NCBI RefSeq assembly: GCF_019649055.1
Contig: NW_026570279.1
Location: forward strand, 62,001-126,000
Direction: 5' to 3'
Length of the DNA: 64,000 nt
Source of the DNA: Paramacrobiotus metropolitanus
Lineage: Eukaryota; Tardigrada; Eutardigrada; Parachela; Macrobiotidae
Part shown: piece after piece, positions 36,601 through 48,675 of the stretch
Numbering within the stretch: position 1 is the first letter of the stretch
Layout: each line of letters opens with the position of its first letter
Made by a program: the position numbers and the translations under genes
The notes under the pieces: generated by a model
What the model saw: the letters and a program-made list of their open reading frames with translations, nothing else
The model's database searches: none
What the model was told of the DNA's origin: nothing

Positions 36601-39600
36601 CCAGTAAGGTGGAGAGTCAGTCGCGGGTAAAAGTCATCAGCGGATTCGCCTGGATCGTCTCGTCGGTGTGCAGCGTACCGCAGGTAGATTAATTAGCGGT
36701 TGCGGAATCATCTGTACAGCCGTTGTCGCTGGTGAATTAGCAATCAAGGGGGTCAAATTTAAGCGCGCTACTCTTCATCAGTCTGACGCTAGACTGACGT
36801 GTCGGATTGTTGAAGACATGGTCATCGTAGAAAAATATTCGCATCTTCTAAGTGGATCAAAATTTGTAGCGATTAAAAATGATGTGAAAATGGTCGATTT
36901 TTATTAGAGCCTAGCCCAGTTGCATTATCTTTATTTTTTTTGTTATTTTTTCGTGAAAAAACACACCCGCCTTGAAACATTTCCCGGAAAGGTATCCTAC
37001 ATTGCAGTCGTACATAATCTACGTGGCTTGCCAGGGCCGCGTCACCGGCTGTTAATTCAGAGAAATTGTGAATTTTGCGGGAAGACAGAGGAACATCCCA
37101 ATTTGCAAAAAAATTTTAATTTCATATTTCATCTGTCATGGCCAAGAGACGTGGCCAGAACAAAAATTAAAGCGAAGTCTGTTTTGAACTGTGCTATAGC
37201 CAATGGGCAATTCACCGCATCATAGCTTTATAAGGGATTACGTTATCGAACGATCTGTACGAAACCATGTTAACTTCGGTCGTTTGAATTTTATTCTGTG
37301 CTGTCTGCTTACAATAATTATTCACCATTTCTGGAGACGGTAGAGTTTACAATTAAGTATTTCTCTAAGTAGAAATGAATCGGGCGTATTTGCTTCTTAC
37401 AGACAACAGAGTACTTCCCGTTGAGTTCACAATTTTCCAATCTTTACAACATCAAAGTAACAAGCGCGTACCGATGTACAGCCCTTCTACACCAAGTTCT
37501 ATGCAGTAACAAAAATTTCTCCTCTACGACCGTTGAAATAAAAAATTTTATGTAATTTTTTATGATTGATTTTGATAATCAGCAACTTTCTAAATTATTT
37601 TGCTATGCAAAAAGCTAGCCTAGCGCACTGATCGCGTAAAACTGTTTTGTTAACCCGTCCTCGAAACCTTGTCGGTCACTAAAAATATTTTGAAAAAGTT
37701 CACGCAAAAACCCTGACTGGGGATTTTACGAGAGTTGCCGATATAAGCGGTCCGATTTATCCCCTACCCCATGCCCTTAATTTGCCCCTGTCTCTCTACC
37801 GACGTAGCAAAAGATTCGGATTTTGATATTGCCAGATGCATAACAACAAGTTATACCAGAAAAGTGCAAACAGCGACAGAAGACGACAAAAAAGAATGTT
37901 TGATAATTTGTTTTCAGAAGTGTCCCATCTTGGCGGCGCAGGGCTGTATGTACTTATCTCGGCAGAACAAGTTTAATCCTGAGCATTTTCAAATGCGCTT
38001 CACAGGCGGCTGAATTGTAAAATACTTATGTGTGTACTGTCACTTACAGTTTTACACATACGACTCGGTACGAGTATAAAGTAGTATACCGCCGTAAGTG
38101 AGCAACACAGATAAAATTTTGGAATAAGTGAATTGCCATGGCCGGTTACAGGCTGTTAATTAACTTTATTACGCATGATGCACTGCATTGCCCGCAGCCC
38201 GCCACAGGTTACAATACAGTGTAGAATTATCAACATTTAAATTTTATTCTGGGCACGCCCGTTGACGATGGCAGATGAAATCATTTTTATGCTTAGTCTA
38301 ACGTTCCTCTGTCTTTCTAGACAATACGAAAATTTATTTTTTCTGAACTCATAGCCGGCGAGGGGGCCATGGTTAAATCCAGAGGTACATATGGTTTGTT
38401 CTTACTTATATTACTTTTACGTTATTTATTAGTTATTCCTATGTGTCGTACGTTTCTTACGGTCTACATATGTAGCGGCTATGTTTTCTGATATTATGCA
38501 TATAACATTTTTTGCTTCGTGTTCTTATATTGCTTTTATATGTACGAGTATTTCGTATTTCGTATTTCGTATTTTATATGTACGAGTATTTCGTATTTCT
38601 CGAGTTATTCAGCCAAATATCAAAGAAACAAGAAGAGTATAATTTGCAATAAGAAAACCTAAGAACAACATCAGTTTGACAAAAAAAACAGAAAAAGATA
38701 CGAAAAGCATAAAAAGCAAAATTCGAGAAAGCAGTGGTAGGGACCGATAGATAAAAATTAATAGCATTACATACCGTTATGAAACAACATGCGTATATCC
38801 TTAGTAGTACCAAACCTTAAGGTTTAAACCTTAAACTTAAAATTTAACCCTAAGGCTTAGTCATATTATGATACACTGTAAAGTGTAAGAGGACCGAATG
38901 CACAAGGCGTCCGGCGACACAAGGAGCGTTTAGGTAACATGAGGCATAAGATAAACAATCGAGCATAAGATAACAGTTGCCTTATAAGGCACCTCTTGTC
39001 ATATGGTGGATTGTTTTTTGCATTCTTATGTTGTATAAAAATATAAGAAACAGACGGAGACTGCAAAAGGTCACAACGCCTTTTGCTGGGCTTGGGTCGA
39101 GTCAACGTGACATGGGTCACCACTCTTACATACACTCGTTAAATAAATTTTCAAAAGCGGCAACTTGGATGACGCCTAAATGTGTCGAATAAAACCCACA
39201 CTCGGGTAATAATTATGTTATTGTATTTCTTGGTTAGAATTCCGTGGGAAAGAATGACAAGAATGTCCTTCATCCGGCGTTTTTGCAGGCGGTGATTTTT
39301 CATACGGAGCGCGCGCCTATTTGCGTCAAATTCTATCAGTGCGTTACGCACGGCTTCTACTCGAGAGCCGATCAAGAGCTAGCCTACGCCTTAGCTACTC
39401 TCATCGTCATGTGCTTGGTTCCATTATGCATTATTATTGTCTGCTATTTGGTCATTTCCGTGGCTATTACCAAAGAATCAAGGATTGCGGCCGGGAGTCC
39501 TGGTAGGTCAATTTTAACTGAAGAAACAGATCCACACTATTTTCCGGTTACGATTCCGGGATGCTTGAATTACTGTCCTCAAGGTCCATTAGATTTCGGT

Positions 39601-41660
39601 TACTGTCAACTGAGAAATGCTGGTTACTGTCCTGCTTAGAAACTAGCACGTACTTTGTGGGCATTGCTGTTATTAATGCAAGATACATAATCCAGTTGAT
39701 TTCAACCGAGACAAATATTAATTCAACTTCAGTGATATAATATTATCTATTAATTATTAATATTACTAATATAATGTCGGCTTATTATGTTTATCTAAAC
39801 GGAAGCGGAAAAGGTTCGCCAGTTTCGTGATCCACACACAGACACCGGTCGGTCCCTGAGTACTGCGCATCTTCACAGTTTTCACCCGATCAGAATTAAA
39901 AAAATAATTCTTTCTGTGCACCTCCTTTTACCGTCGCTAATTACATAGACGCCTCTGTTCGGACCCTCTTTGTTACAGACACCCTATCTTACAATAACAA
40001 TAATAATATACAATATTATTCTGGAAATTACTAAAGCCACCCTTTTCGCACCCTGTTTTTTATAGCCACACTTTTCTGCTATTAATTAAATAAAGACACC
40101 CCATTGTGCTTCTTCATAGACACCCATTTAATTCGTCATTTTTAAGATTTCTGATTTATTTAGGACAACGCGTGATCTTCGTGATATTTCTAAGAATTTT
40201 GATTCTGCACCAATTCACACGTTTGCGTGGTCCTTGCGTGCTTTGCAGAGAGTGCGAGCAGTCTTGACTGGCCGAGCAGGCACAGTGCTTCCGGTATCTG
40301 GCTTACTCTTTCCTTGGTTTCCTCAGCTGGCTGTGTGTTATTGAAGGTTTTTTCGGCGCATTCCAGATGTAATTCGTCTTCCAGCGATGCAGTGAACGCG
40401 TATCAAGGTGCTGATTTCTATAGTCAAGCGACCATGGCAATAAGCCGAATTTAACGTGTTAAGTTCTCGTACAAATTTGCACTTACTTAAGGGTGGCTAT
40501 GAAACACGGGGGTGCTGGGGGTGGCTAGAGTGTCACCCTAATATTATTATCCTATATAAATTATGTGAGCTTGATATCATCCACAGATTCCAACGTCAGT
40601 TTCGTTACTGTGACAGATATTTGCGCAAATGCTGCTGCTACTGCTGAAAAGGGTCAGTCGAATCTGATAGACAGCCGCATTAGAACTGTGCCGATAATTG
40701 TGTGTTGAAATTCCGGTAAAAATCAGTAAAGATTTAGGCAACCCTACGGGGTAATTAGAAAGAACTATATTGGAGTTAGTTTTTTAAAATATCGGTTAAT
40801 TATATAAGGCACAACGAATGCATTTCTGTCAGTTTTTACTGAAATTCTTTGGCAAAGTGGAAAATTTTAGTTAATTTTTCGTCTCTAGATTTTGCCGTTA
40901 ATTCGAGAATGTGCCCCTGTCATCCAGAAGAAACCAGCACGTCCCTGTCTAGTGAGCAAAATAGCGCGGTGCTGCGTCCGAGCAGTACGAGAAAGGGTAA
41001 ACGGCTGTACCAGAAAACCCGGAAGATATCATTGTGGATGACTTTCATTACGGCTGCCAGCTTCGTTATCTGCTGGAGTAAGTTTGGGTAGTAGGTATCT
41101 CAATCGGAGAGCATTAATAGTACTTGGCGCTGCAAAATATTACAAACTACACTTCACCTACGACGTAATGATCAGATCAAACTTCTTATTTGGTTGACTT
41201 TAACACATACCGTCTTCCCCGAAGTATTCCTTACAAGCAGTTCTCCTGGTAACATTAGCATACTTAACCGTGTTCTCGTGCACTGTAGTCCCGTACTATG
41301 TGGGAATGTTGGGGTATTTGTTCCAGTGGAGCATTTCCACTCAAACAATGACCATTATTTTTTGTCTCGGTAAGCGCTGCTCTCATGCAAATGAGAAAAC
41401 TTACACATAAACGAAGTACGATTGCTGAAAAAACTTAAAAGCATGCAATAAGATAAAGTGAATTAAATCGAATTTGATATAAGCCAGGAAAAACAGGTTA
41501 ACGAGATACCATTGGTTTTTTATGAATTTTCTTACCCTTGGATACTCTAGTAAAACCAGCAAATGAACTACGAAAAGGAAAATAAATTGCAGGAATGAGT
41601 TTTTCGGTGGTCAATCCGATTATTTTTGGTGGATTCCTGCTGACCCGTCACTCCACCTAG
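33676..41660 (+). CDS. GnRH/AKH/corazonin-family neuropeptide GPCR, complete, seven exons, 359 aa
   Basis: Exons: 33676-33909, 35030-35163, 36524-36683, 39289-39502, 40889-41077, 41289-41369, 41593-41660, all GT-AG and in phase. It starts MDPTEEDAAFY, with N-glycosylation sites N15, N19 and N29. TM1 ISILLILAGFGVVLNASMI; TM2-ECL1 FCLLADGIWNITMQWFGGDF; TM3 SLYATNLILTGMS; TM4 FAWIVSSVCSVPQ; ECL2 with YQCVTHGFYS; TM5 QELAYALATLIVMCLVPLC; TM6 SFVICWIPYYVGML; TM7 SVVNPIIFGGF. CSVPQ-AVIFH, QCVT and ELAY are family hallmarks of gonadotropin-releasing/adipokinetic hormone and corazonin receptors, class A, plasma membrane. Odd points: the DRY motif is ETC (137-139), NPxxY is NPIIF, and translation stops eight residues after GGF, leaving essentially no cytoplasmic tail. 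The introns carry a pogo-like MITE (35846-36473) and other AT-rich repeats. Confidence 0.93.
35846..36473. mobile_element. Pogo/Tigger-like MITE, 628 bp, TA target site, in receptor intron 2
   Basis: The ends are CAGTGGAACCTCCC and its exact inverse GGGAGGTTCCACTG, with TA on both sides (35844-35845, 36474-36475). The subterminal words TGTTCAGGGTTCAGAGGTGT and TTCAAGGTTCGGGG occur at both ends. CAGTGGAACCTC is the classic terminus of pogo/Tc1-group elements. No transposase remains. Confidence 0.85.
38545..38605. repeat. CGTATTT / TATATGTACGAGTATTTCG short tandem repeat
   Basis: The word TATATGTACGAGTATTTCGTATTTC occurs twice about 40 bp apart with extra CGTATTT units between. It lies in intron 3 of the GnRH/AKH-type receptor. 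Confidence 0.6.
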
Positions 41661-42000
41661 AGCAACCAACAATGGCACTGTCCAGTTAGACGACCTTTGT
41701 TTTTCTCCTCCATTTTCTAGCGTAGCACGCACCGCTTTTTGCATTAATATTTTGTTGATTTATCTTGTCATGATCTGAGTGTTAAGCGCCAATTTTACTA
41801 GATAACTTTCATTGTTTTTGGTAGCAAAATGACTGCGGCAGGAATATTTGGTGTTCGAACCGTTTGGTCAAGAATGACTTTTGTGATATTGCGGATTTTG
41901 TGCTGTTAGTATGCTTTTTGTACGGAATTGGTGCTATTGGGTTAGCCTGTTTAAATGAATTTATTGTCCTCTGCACCTAAAAAATCTGGAGGGCGAATGA

Positions 42001-42006
42001 AATAAA
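42001..42006 (+). terminator. Possible polyadenylation signal AATAAA
   Basis: First canonical AATAAA downstream of the receptor stop codon (340 bp after 41660). Plausible for that gene, but no transcript evidence. Confidence 0.25.
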
Positions 42007-42745
42007 ACTGACTTACCATCTCGTTTACCGCAAGCTTTCACCAGTTGACCGCTAATGCAGATTATTGCAGAGGTCATGCCCGCATCAACAACAACTGTGT
42101 GGATGTATCGACATTCTAGAGATGCGGCTGAAGAAGCCACAAAACCACTCGCGTTTGGATTAACGGCCGAGTGGTGTTCGACAGTTGAAGTAGGTAATTC
42201 AAAATTTAAGCTATACAAGCGTATTTATAAAGCAAGTATGATCCGCCATACAAATTTTAGTGTTAGTGTATACCTTAGCATATCTGGGATGGCAGCGCAA
42301 CTGCTCTCCTGAAAAGCGCAACTGCTCTCCTGAAAATGGCTTCCATGTGAAAGCAAATCATCAGATTCTCGTCTGAACTTCAACAAAATTCGTAGGGTTG
42401 TCCAGGTGGACGTGTGGTGGGAATGGGAACAGGAAGTGATGTGATTGGTGTTAGAAATACTGGTTGCAGTTTATGTTTGTAGATATACCTACTTTAAGCC
42501 AATCGTAGCCTATGAAAACACGTTCCTAGCACAACATTGTTCCTTTAGTTCTTCTCAAATAACACATTCATTTCTAAAATGTGATATTCCAAAGGTCACG
42601 CGTAACGTCCCGCCGAACCGCACTTGTACAACAAAGAAGTCTGCTTTGACGCATGTAGTATACTTGTTAAGTAGTATATGTCAGTAAGTACCGTTACGAG
42701 TGAATTACACCAGGAGTCCGAAATCAAAACTGCACGCAACGAAAC
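42007..42745. other. Spacer between convergent genes, no gene seen
   Basis: Contains a short tandem duplication of GCGCAACTGCTCTCCTGAAAA near 42294-42336. No coding exon recognised. Confidence 0.3.
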
Positions 42746-43305
42746 CTAATGGGTTCCGCAGTTATTTTCATTAACAGGCTCGTCTTCCAGTTCCTCGAAG
42801 TCGGAAGAAAAATTCAAGGACAAGGAGTAGTCGTCCTGATGAGCTGCAGATGGCTCACCGTTTATCGGCACTTCTTCCTCACCGTGTTCTGCACTTCCCG
42901 TTGTTTCCTTTGCTGTAGAGACCATTGGCTCGGCATGCTTTTTTACAGCATTCAGTTTCCGTTCGCGCTGTATGTGCAACTTTACTTTAGCCAGATCGAC
43001 TGTCAAGCCGCTTTCCTGGCTTTTTAAGAATATTTCCCATGAGCAGTATATTCTCTCCAGTCCGACGGCATTCGGCAACAACTGCTGATAAAGTTCGCTA
43101 CTCGGCACTGCACCTCGGCACTGCACCTTTCGCAAAGCAGTGTATGTTCTGGCCGGAAGCGGTCCGCTGTACTGCACCCGTCGCCAAGCACTGCCGGCTG
43201 TTCTCGGAAGCACTCGGCGGTACTGCTCCTCTTGGTGGAAACGTTCTCGCTTAAATACACTACGAGAACCAAAAAGGCCAACCGTATACGTTGGCAGTAA
43301 CGTGA
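42746..43305 (-). CDS. Possible terminal exon of an unknown protein with acidic C-terminus
   Basis: A minus-strand frame stays open for about 185 codons from an acceptor-like ATAG at 43306 to a stop at 42746. It has a basic, glutamine-rich start (VFKRERFHQEEQYRRVL), a central SELYQQLLP...LERIYCSWEIFL part, a charged helix-like QRERKLNAVKKHAE part and an acidic end (SSDFEELEDEPVNEN). This looks like protein rather than chance, but no family is recognised and there is no in-frame ATG near the start, so it would be a last exon. A different frame of the same stretch starts MSRYCQRIRLAFLVLVVYL, resembling a signal peptide; one of the two is a shadow. Part of the DNA (43080-43220) is a GC-rich tandem repeat of GGCACTGCACC-like units, which weakens both. 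Confidence 0.3.
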
Positions 43306-44149
43306 CATCTATTCAGTAGAGGTCTGGCGTTTTTTGCGGAACGCAACCTTACAGCAGGAGTATTTCCACAAATTTTACAAGGGATGAAAGATTCATATTG
43401 CGCGGCGACCGGCAGTGGCGGCTGGGGTTTGTCTGAACAATATTACCTTAGTTTCCTTAACATGGTTACCTTTAGTTATCTTCGGAACCGCTTTCACTGA
43501 TTGATTACTTGCTTATTTATAGCTTTTTGTAATCTGGATATTGCGCCCGACCTAACGAACACACTCTTTATTTTAAAACAGTTTGAGTAGCATAGAAAGT
43601 AAAATCAAGGATTCTGGAGAAAGTAAACTGGACCTAAAGAAGGCTTATACAGATCTTTAGTCATAAAAATCACGTGATCTTTTTGAAAAACACCGCCTGA
43701 TGAGATATTACTGAGTAAAAGTATAGTTTCCGTTTCCGGTGGTAGCTTGCATACTGGTAAAATTCTCCCGGGAAAGCAAAAACACCTCAAAACGACAGCT
43801 AAATATATGATCACACCCCGAAAACCAGCAATGCGAGGGTTGAAAGAGACGAATTAGTAATAACAGTGGTGTTGTCTCTTTAGCGGAACATATTGAGTGT
43901 TTTGTGTCTGTTGCTTGATGTGAAGTGCCGGCAACTCGTACCCGACGTTGTTTAGTTGTATTCCATAACAATACAGATACGCCCCGACAGTGGTGAGAAT
44001 CGGGAAAGCGAAGCCAGTCAAAATCAGAGTTCGCGCATGACTTCGAACCACTTCAACATGGTGGGGAAAGGTTGCCCAAAAACTCGCATAACCCATACAG
44101 GTTGGAGATACACCTATGGCACAAATAGTACACGTTTAAATTTTTCGGG

Positions 44150-47100
44150 CATGTGTTTTAAGTTGTATCCACAGTATCTACAGTATCCTCCGCGGATCCT
44201 TCATGTATCCCCCAAATTGTGCACTTTGTTTTAGCTGCTGCTGTATTCCACCGTATCTCTGCAGTATCCTTATGTGCATCCCGAATGTAAGACTTGGTGT
44301 TATCCGGGGCAGGGGGTAAAACGTGGCAGTGGCACCTGCCAATGGCACTGCCAAAGGCATGGCAATCGATAAAACCTGGAGTATCTGGCAGCTGGCACGC
44401 GATATAACGTGGCAGATGCCACATAAAATGTGGCACCACGTATAAGCGGGCTCGGTGTGTTTCGTGAATTGTGTATACTTAAAACTCTTATCAGAACACA
44501 GTCAATTTTCCTGAAAAGTGCTACCTTCATGTGCCGTGCACTAAATGCGTAAGTGTGCAGACGGTATTTCATAACATTTCAAAAGGTCAACTTTGCATCT
44601 TGCTATTTGCACGAAGTACCGTAACAAAAGAACGAAAAGCCGCGTTAAAAATACAACCTCGATACACCCTTTAGGCACAATGCTGGAATAAAAGCATTTT
44701 ATCGTGGCACTTTATACCGATAATTACCTAAGTGCGGTAGAGTATTAAATACAGTCATTGCCGCTCTACAATAGTTCCGACTGAACAGTCAGAATTACTG
44801 TAGGCGGCAATGGTACAGTACCAGCATGATACACGATGCGTCAGGCTGTAATCTGGGTTCTACCCTCTGTAGAACCCCCTAAGTCATAAAAAACGGTGTT
44901 ACAATTATAACTGCAAGATATTTACCGGTGCCGGTGTGACAATAGTAGCAAAACTCAGGTTGTGTTATGGCTTTGAACTTCGAAGTACGCAACGCAACCT
45001 GCCACGGAGGCTTTTGTATGATGTTTGGCATCCGGTAGCAAAACTCTCAGACTAAAAATATACGTACGATCTCAGAAAGAAACCAACTTGCGCTGCTCAT
45101 ATCAAAACGCTATTCTTATGTTGCACGTGTTATATTCTTCATACGTCTAAATGTTTACATATTTTTAGTGTGTTCCCAAGTTTAGACTTTAAATACTATG
45201 TACATATAAACAGCATGAATGCTTGTAGTACAAAAGTATTTGTATAATAATAGGTATAAGTCACGGGCGGTGGTTAAACCACAGCATCTCCTTAAATGTT
45301 ATGCAGCGCTCAGCGCTGCGACAAACTCATTACCACCTTAGCTAACTTAAAATAATACCTACAGCACACAGTTACGCTGATAATTTATTAATCTAGTCCT
45401 CGTTTTGAACTTGACGCTTGTAATGTGCAAGTACTGAATATGCAAGCATATCTGTACGAAATTTGTTGGTAATACATGTATGACCTTTTTAAATTAACGT
45501 GTAAACCATCAAAATTTTATATTTAAGCATAATAAAAGTACACAATGTATAGTACAGAGTAGTGTTTTCAGACTTATTAGAAGCTTTAAAGAAAAATCTG
45601 CCAAATGTCAATAATAATTAAAGCAAAAAGTGGTGGAACAACAAATTAAACTACACAACTTACCCAAACCGGCATCATAGTCGCAAATACCGTGAACGCA
45701 GATACAGGCTAGTTCGAGTTTATTTTGACGTCGCGCGTCACTATGATACTGTAATTCCTAGCCAATTTAATAGAGTCCACATTTCATGAACGTGACAGCA
45801 GCGGCAGGTGCCGGTATTGTTAGCCACTCTAAAACTAGCGCCAGAAATTAGAATCACAATGCTCATTTTAGCATACGCACACCGCACAGCAGGATATACC
45901 GTATTTTGCGTACCTCTCGGGTTCATCTGCTTGTGTCACACGCTTATTTTCGCCGCTCTATGCAACGGGCAAAATAATCAATTAGCAAAACAAGAAGATA
46001 AGGTTAGCTGTTTGTGGAGTTACACTGTAAATGTAAAAGCGCGCTTGTACTTGGCACCGGTTTTTTGTAACAACAGTGAAGTTCACGTGCAAGTATGCAT
46101 GCAAGATACCGAGCAGATGGGACTAGCCGGAATTGTAGTGAACTAGATAAAAAATTAAAACATGACACACTGTTTACATTTGTTAGTGTTTGCCACCTTA
46201 CTGGCATTTGCCCGTAGTCTGTAGTCGAAACACTCGCAAAAACGCGGCTTCACTCAACAGTCTTTTTCCTTGCAGACATGTTCTCGTAATGTTGACAAAC
46301 GATTATAGCACTGGAGTTTCCTTCCCGGTCCGAAACTGTTTGTGTATAATACTGATGGCCTGCCGTAGAGTGTTACTGGGTATGTTTAATTAGCATTTAT
46401 ACTGCTCAATTTTTTTAAATTTTTCACTTAAGGATTGCAAAAGTATGAGCACTAGCACCATTACCATTAATTGCTGTTTTAACATTACGAGTATTGTTTC
46501 TATTTTTAAGCATGCAGTATTAGTATCGCAGTAAGTTTGTTGTTATCAAACAGCAGAAACGACTGGCCTAATCACAGAAAAAATCGATCTATATTAGGCG
46601 AAATACAGTAAGCAACGTAATGCATACAGTGCAAAAATATTATTATCGCTATACTGTATCCTCAGTACATAATTTAATTGCATTATGTGCAAAAAATTAC
46701 TAATGCAGTTTTGGGGATAATCATTGCCACTTTCTAGTACAACGTGAGCGTTATACAGCATGAACTCATTTCCGAATTATTACTGCAGTTTACAGGAGAG
46801 TGGCAGTGGTATAAAATTAAATTTGGGATTAGGATGGGATTAGTCTTCGCGACCCGCTCGCCATTTCGACGATGAAAATTCGTCGACCATCGCTTTGTCG
46901 AACAGATACGGCGTCGAGCTGGTGTTTAGCTAAACCGTCCTAGTTTTCTTAAATTTTCTTATACACATACGAGTATTTCTATGTTTCCGTCTCTTTTTTT
47001 TTATCCTTTCTTATATTTCCTTTCTTATGTTTTATGATATTTTCTCGTTTTCATATTAGTCGCGTTTTCATATGCTCTTGGGACGGTCGACGTAGTGCGG

Positions 47101-47975
47101 TCGACGTTGTGTCGGTCGACAAAGTGTTAGTCGACGAATCGATGAAATGTCGGTGGGCCATTTGTGTGCGCGCATAATTTTACATATTATGGTGCGCTAA
47201 ACTGCTGAAGTACGGCTCCTTAAAAAGTGCTAAAATAGCTTAAAAACCAGTAAAACTGTTTTGAACTTTTATATTAACAATTTTCGAAACAAACGTGTCA
47301 GTTTGCTCCGGGCTGGACGAAGCTTTGACTACTTCGTGACTTGGTGTTAGTTACGATGCAAACTGACAGTGAGACTTGTCGATCAGCTGCATTTAATTAA
47401 TCGATTAAAACTTCATGATGAACCGCGAGGCATATTCCAGCCGTGTGCTTGCTAGATCCGGAAGTGTCTCAATTGCATTTAAATGCCCTTTCTTAACCTT
47501 TGTATTGCATTAGTGGTACGTTGAGCAGACAGCAAATTGCATGACCTTTTGAAATCATATATGCCGGAGCTTGTTTACGAACTTTGTGCATGTGCCAGCA
47601 TGGCCAATACTTGCTAACTTTTTGAAGGAAAAATTGAATATTTACTGTTAAGGGTTTCAAGAATATACGGTAACAAAAGATCTCCGATCCGCTTATGCAT
47701 GGTGCCACATTTTATGTGGCATCTGCCGCATTTTATCGCCTGCCAGTTGCCAAAGCCTCCAGGCTTTATCGCTTGCCATGCCATTGGCAGTGCCACTGGC
47801 AGGGGCCACTGCCACGTTTTACCCCCTGCCGTTATCCGGTCCGGATACTCGACGGATAAAGTAAGGATACGTTAAGATACGTTGGGATAATGCAGTTACT
47901 GATGCCCCTTAAACCCGCATTCAGCAGGACACATGAAGGAAAGGATACTGTGGGATACGGTGGGATACTGGCTAC
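44150..47975. mobile_element. 3.8-kb inverted-repeat element with GTATCC ends and GGCAGTGGCA arms
   Basis: The left arm (about 44150-44450) runs from GTATCC-rich sequence (CCACAGTATCTACAGTATCC) into GGTAAAACGTGGCAGTGGCA and ATGCCACATAAAATGTGGCA. The right arm (about 47700-47975) is the inverted counterpart: TGCCACATTTTATGTGGCAT, CCACTGCCACGTTTTACCCC, then GGATACTGTGGGATACGGTG. Interior 44450-47700 has no frame above 112 codons and no recognised gene. Arms of the same family are found at 30655 and 32016. Confidence 0.55.
46853..47162. repeat. Foldback of GTCGAC-rich repeats
   Basis: CGCCATTTCGACGATGAAAA with TTCGTCGACCATCGCTTTGT on the left (46859-46910) is answered on the right (47088-47162) by inverted GGTCGACAAAGTGTTAGTCG and ACGAATCGATGAAATGTCGG. 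The right side also holds three GGTCGACGT-like units in tandem. Same style as the arrays at 23360-23660 and 50438-50831. Confidence 0.55.
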
Positions 47976-47982
47976 ATCACTT

Positions 47983-48675
47983 ACCAGGGAACATTTTCGT
48001 CCTCCAAATTCAAAAAATTCTCGTGTTTTGTAAAATGATAGTGTACTATTGTTGTATGCTTAAAAAAATATTTTTATCTGCCATCGGCCAGACAGCAATT
48101 AAAAGTTTGCATGCTATCACATACTGTGTAATGCATTGCAGTATAGGTAAGTTATTCGTAATTGCTACGTTAACTTTTTCCTGCAGCACAGTGGACTTTT
48201 GCAGCTGTCGAGTAATGATGTAAAAGAAGCCCACGTGCGTCGGCAGGCGCAACTGCTGCCTGAGTACACTTTTTCGAAAATTTGTTATGAAGCACATAAC
48301 TGTTTATTAGACGAAAGAGTTTTGTTGCACGACTTATTGTTTACAACACAAATCGATGATAAATTTTTGAAAATGAGTACTCAGGCAGCAATGGCGCGAG
48401 CCAACGCACGTGGGGTACTTTTACATCATTACTCGACAGCTGCAAAAGTTTGCGGTGCTGCAGTAAAAAGTTAACACAATAATAAAATTACGAGTAATAC
48501 TTGTTCTGCATTGCATTACACAGTATGTGAGAGCATGCAAACTTTTAACTGTTGTCTGGCCACGCCCCTTGACGATGGCAGATGAAATATTTTTTTAAGC
48601 ATACTACAATAGTACACTATCATTTTAAAATACATGAGAATTTTTTGAATTTGGAGGACGAAAATGTTCCCTGGT
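47983..48675. mobile_element. 693-bp near-perfect palindromic foldback
   Basis: The left end ACCAGGGAACATTTTCGTCC and the right end, on the minus strand, is identical. The arms pair almost along their full length: CTATCACATACTGTGTAATG with CATTACACAGTATGTGAGAG, TTTGCAGCTGTCGAGTAATG with CATTACTCGACAGCTGCAAA. The fragment TTGACGATGGCAGATGAAAT at 48561 also occurs at 38260, pointing to another copy there. It lies against the GTATCC-rich end of the preceding element. Confidence 0.8.

Noticed and set aside
36668-37225. Frames of 79 and 101 codons inside receptor intron 3 as a nested gene
   Set aside because: AT-rich, no start context, no motif; the intron is already explained by the flanking receptor exons.
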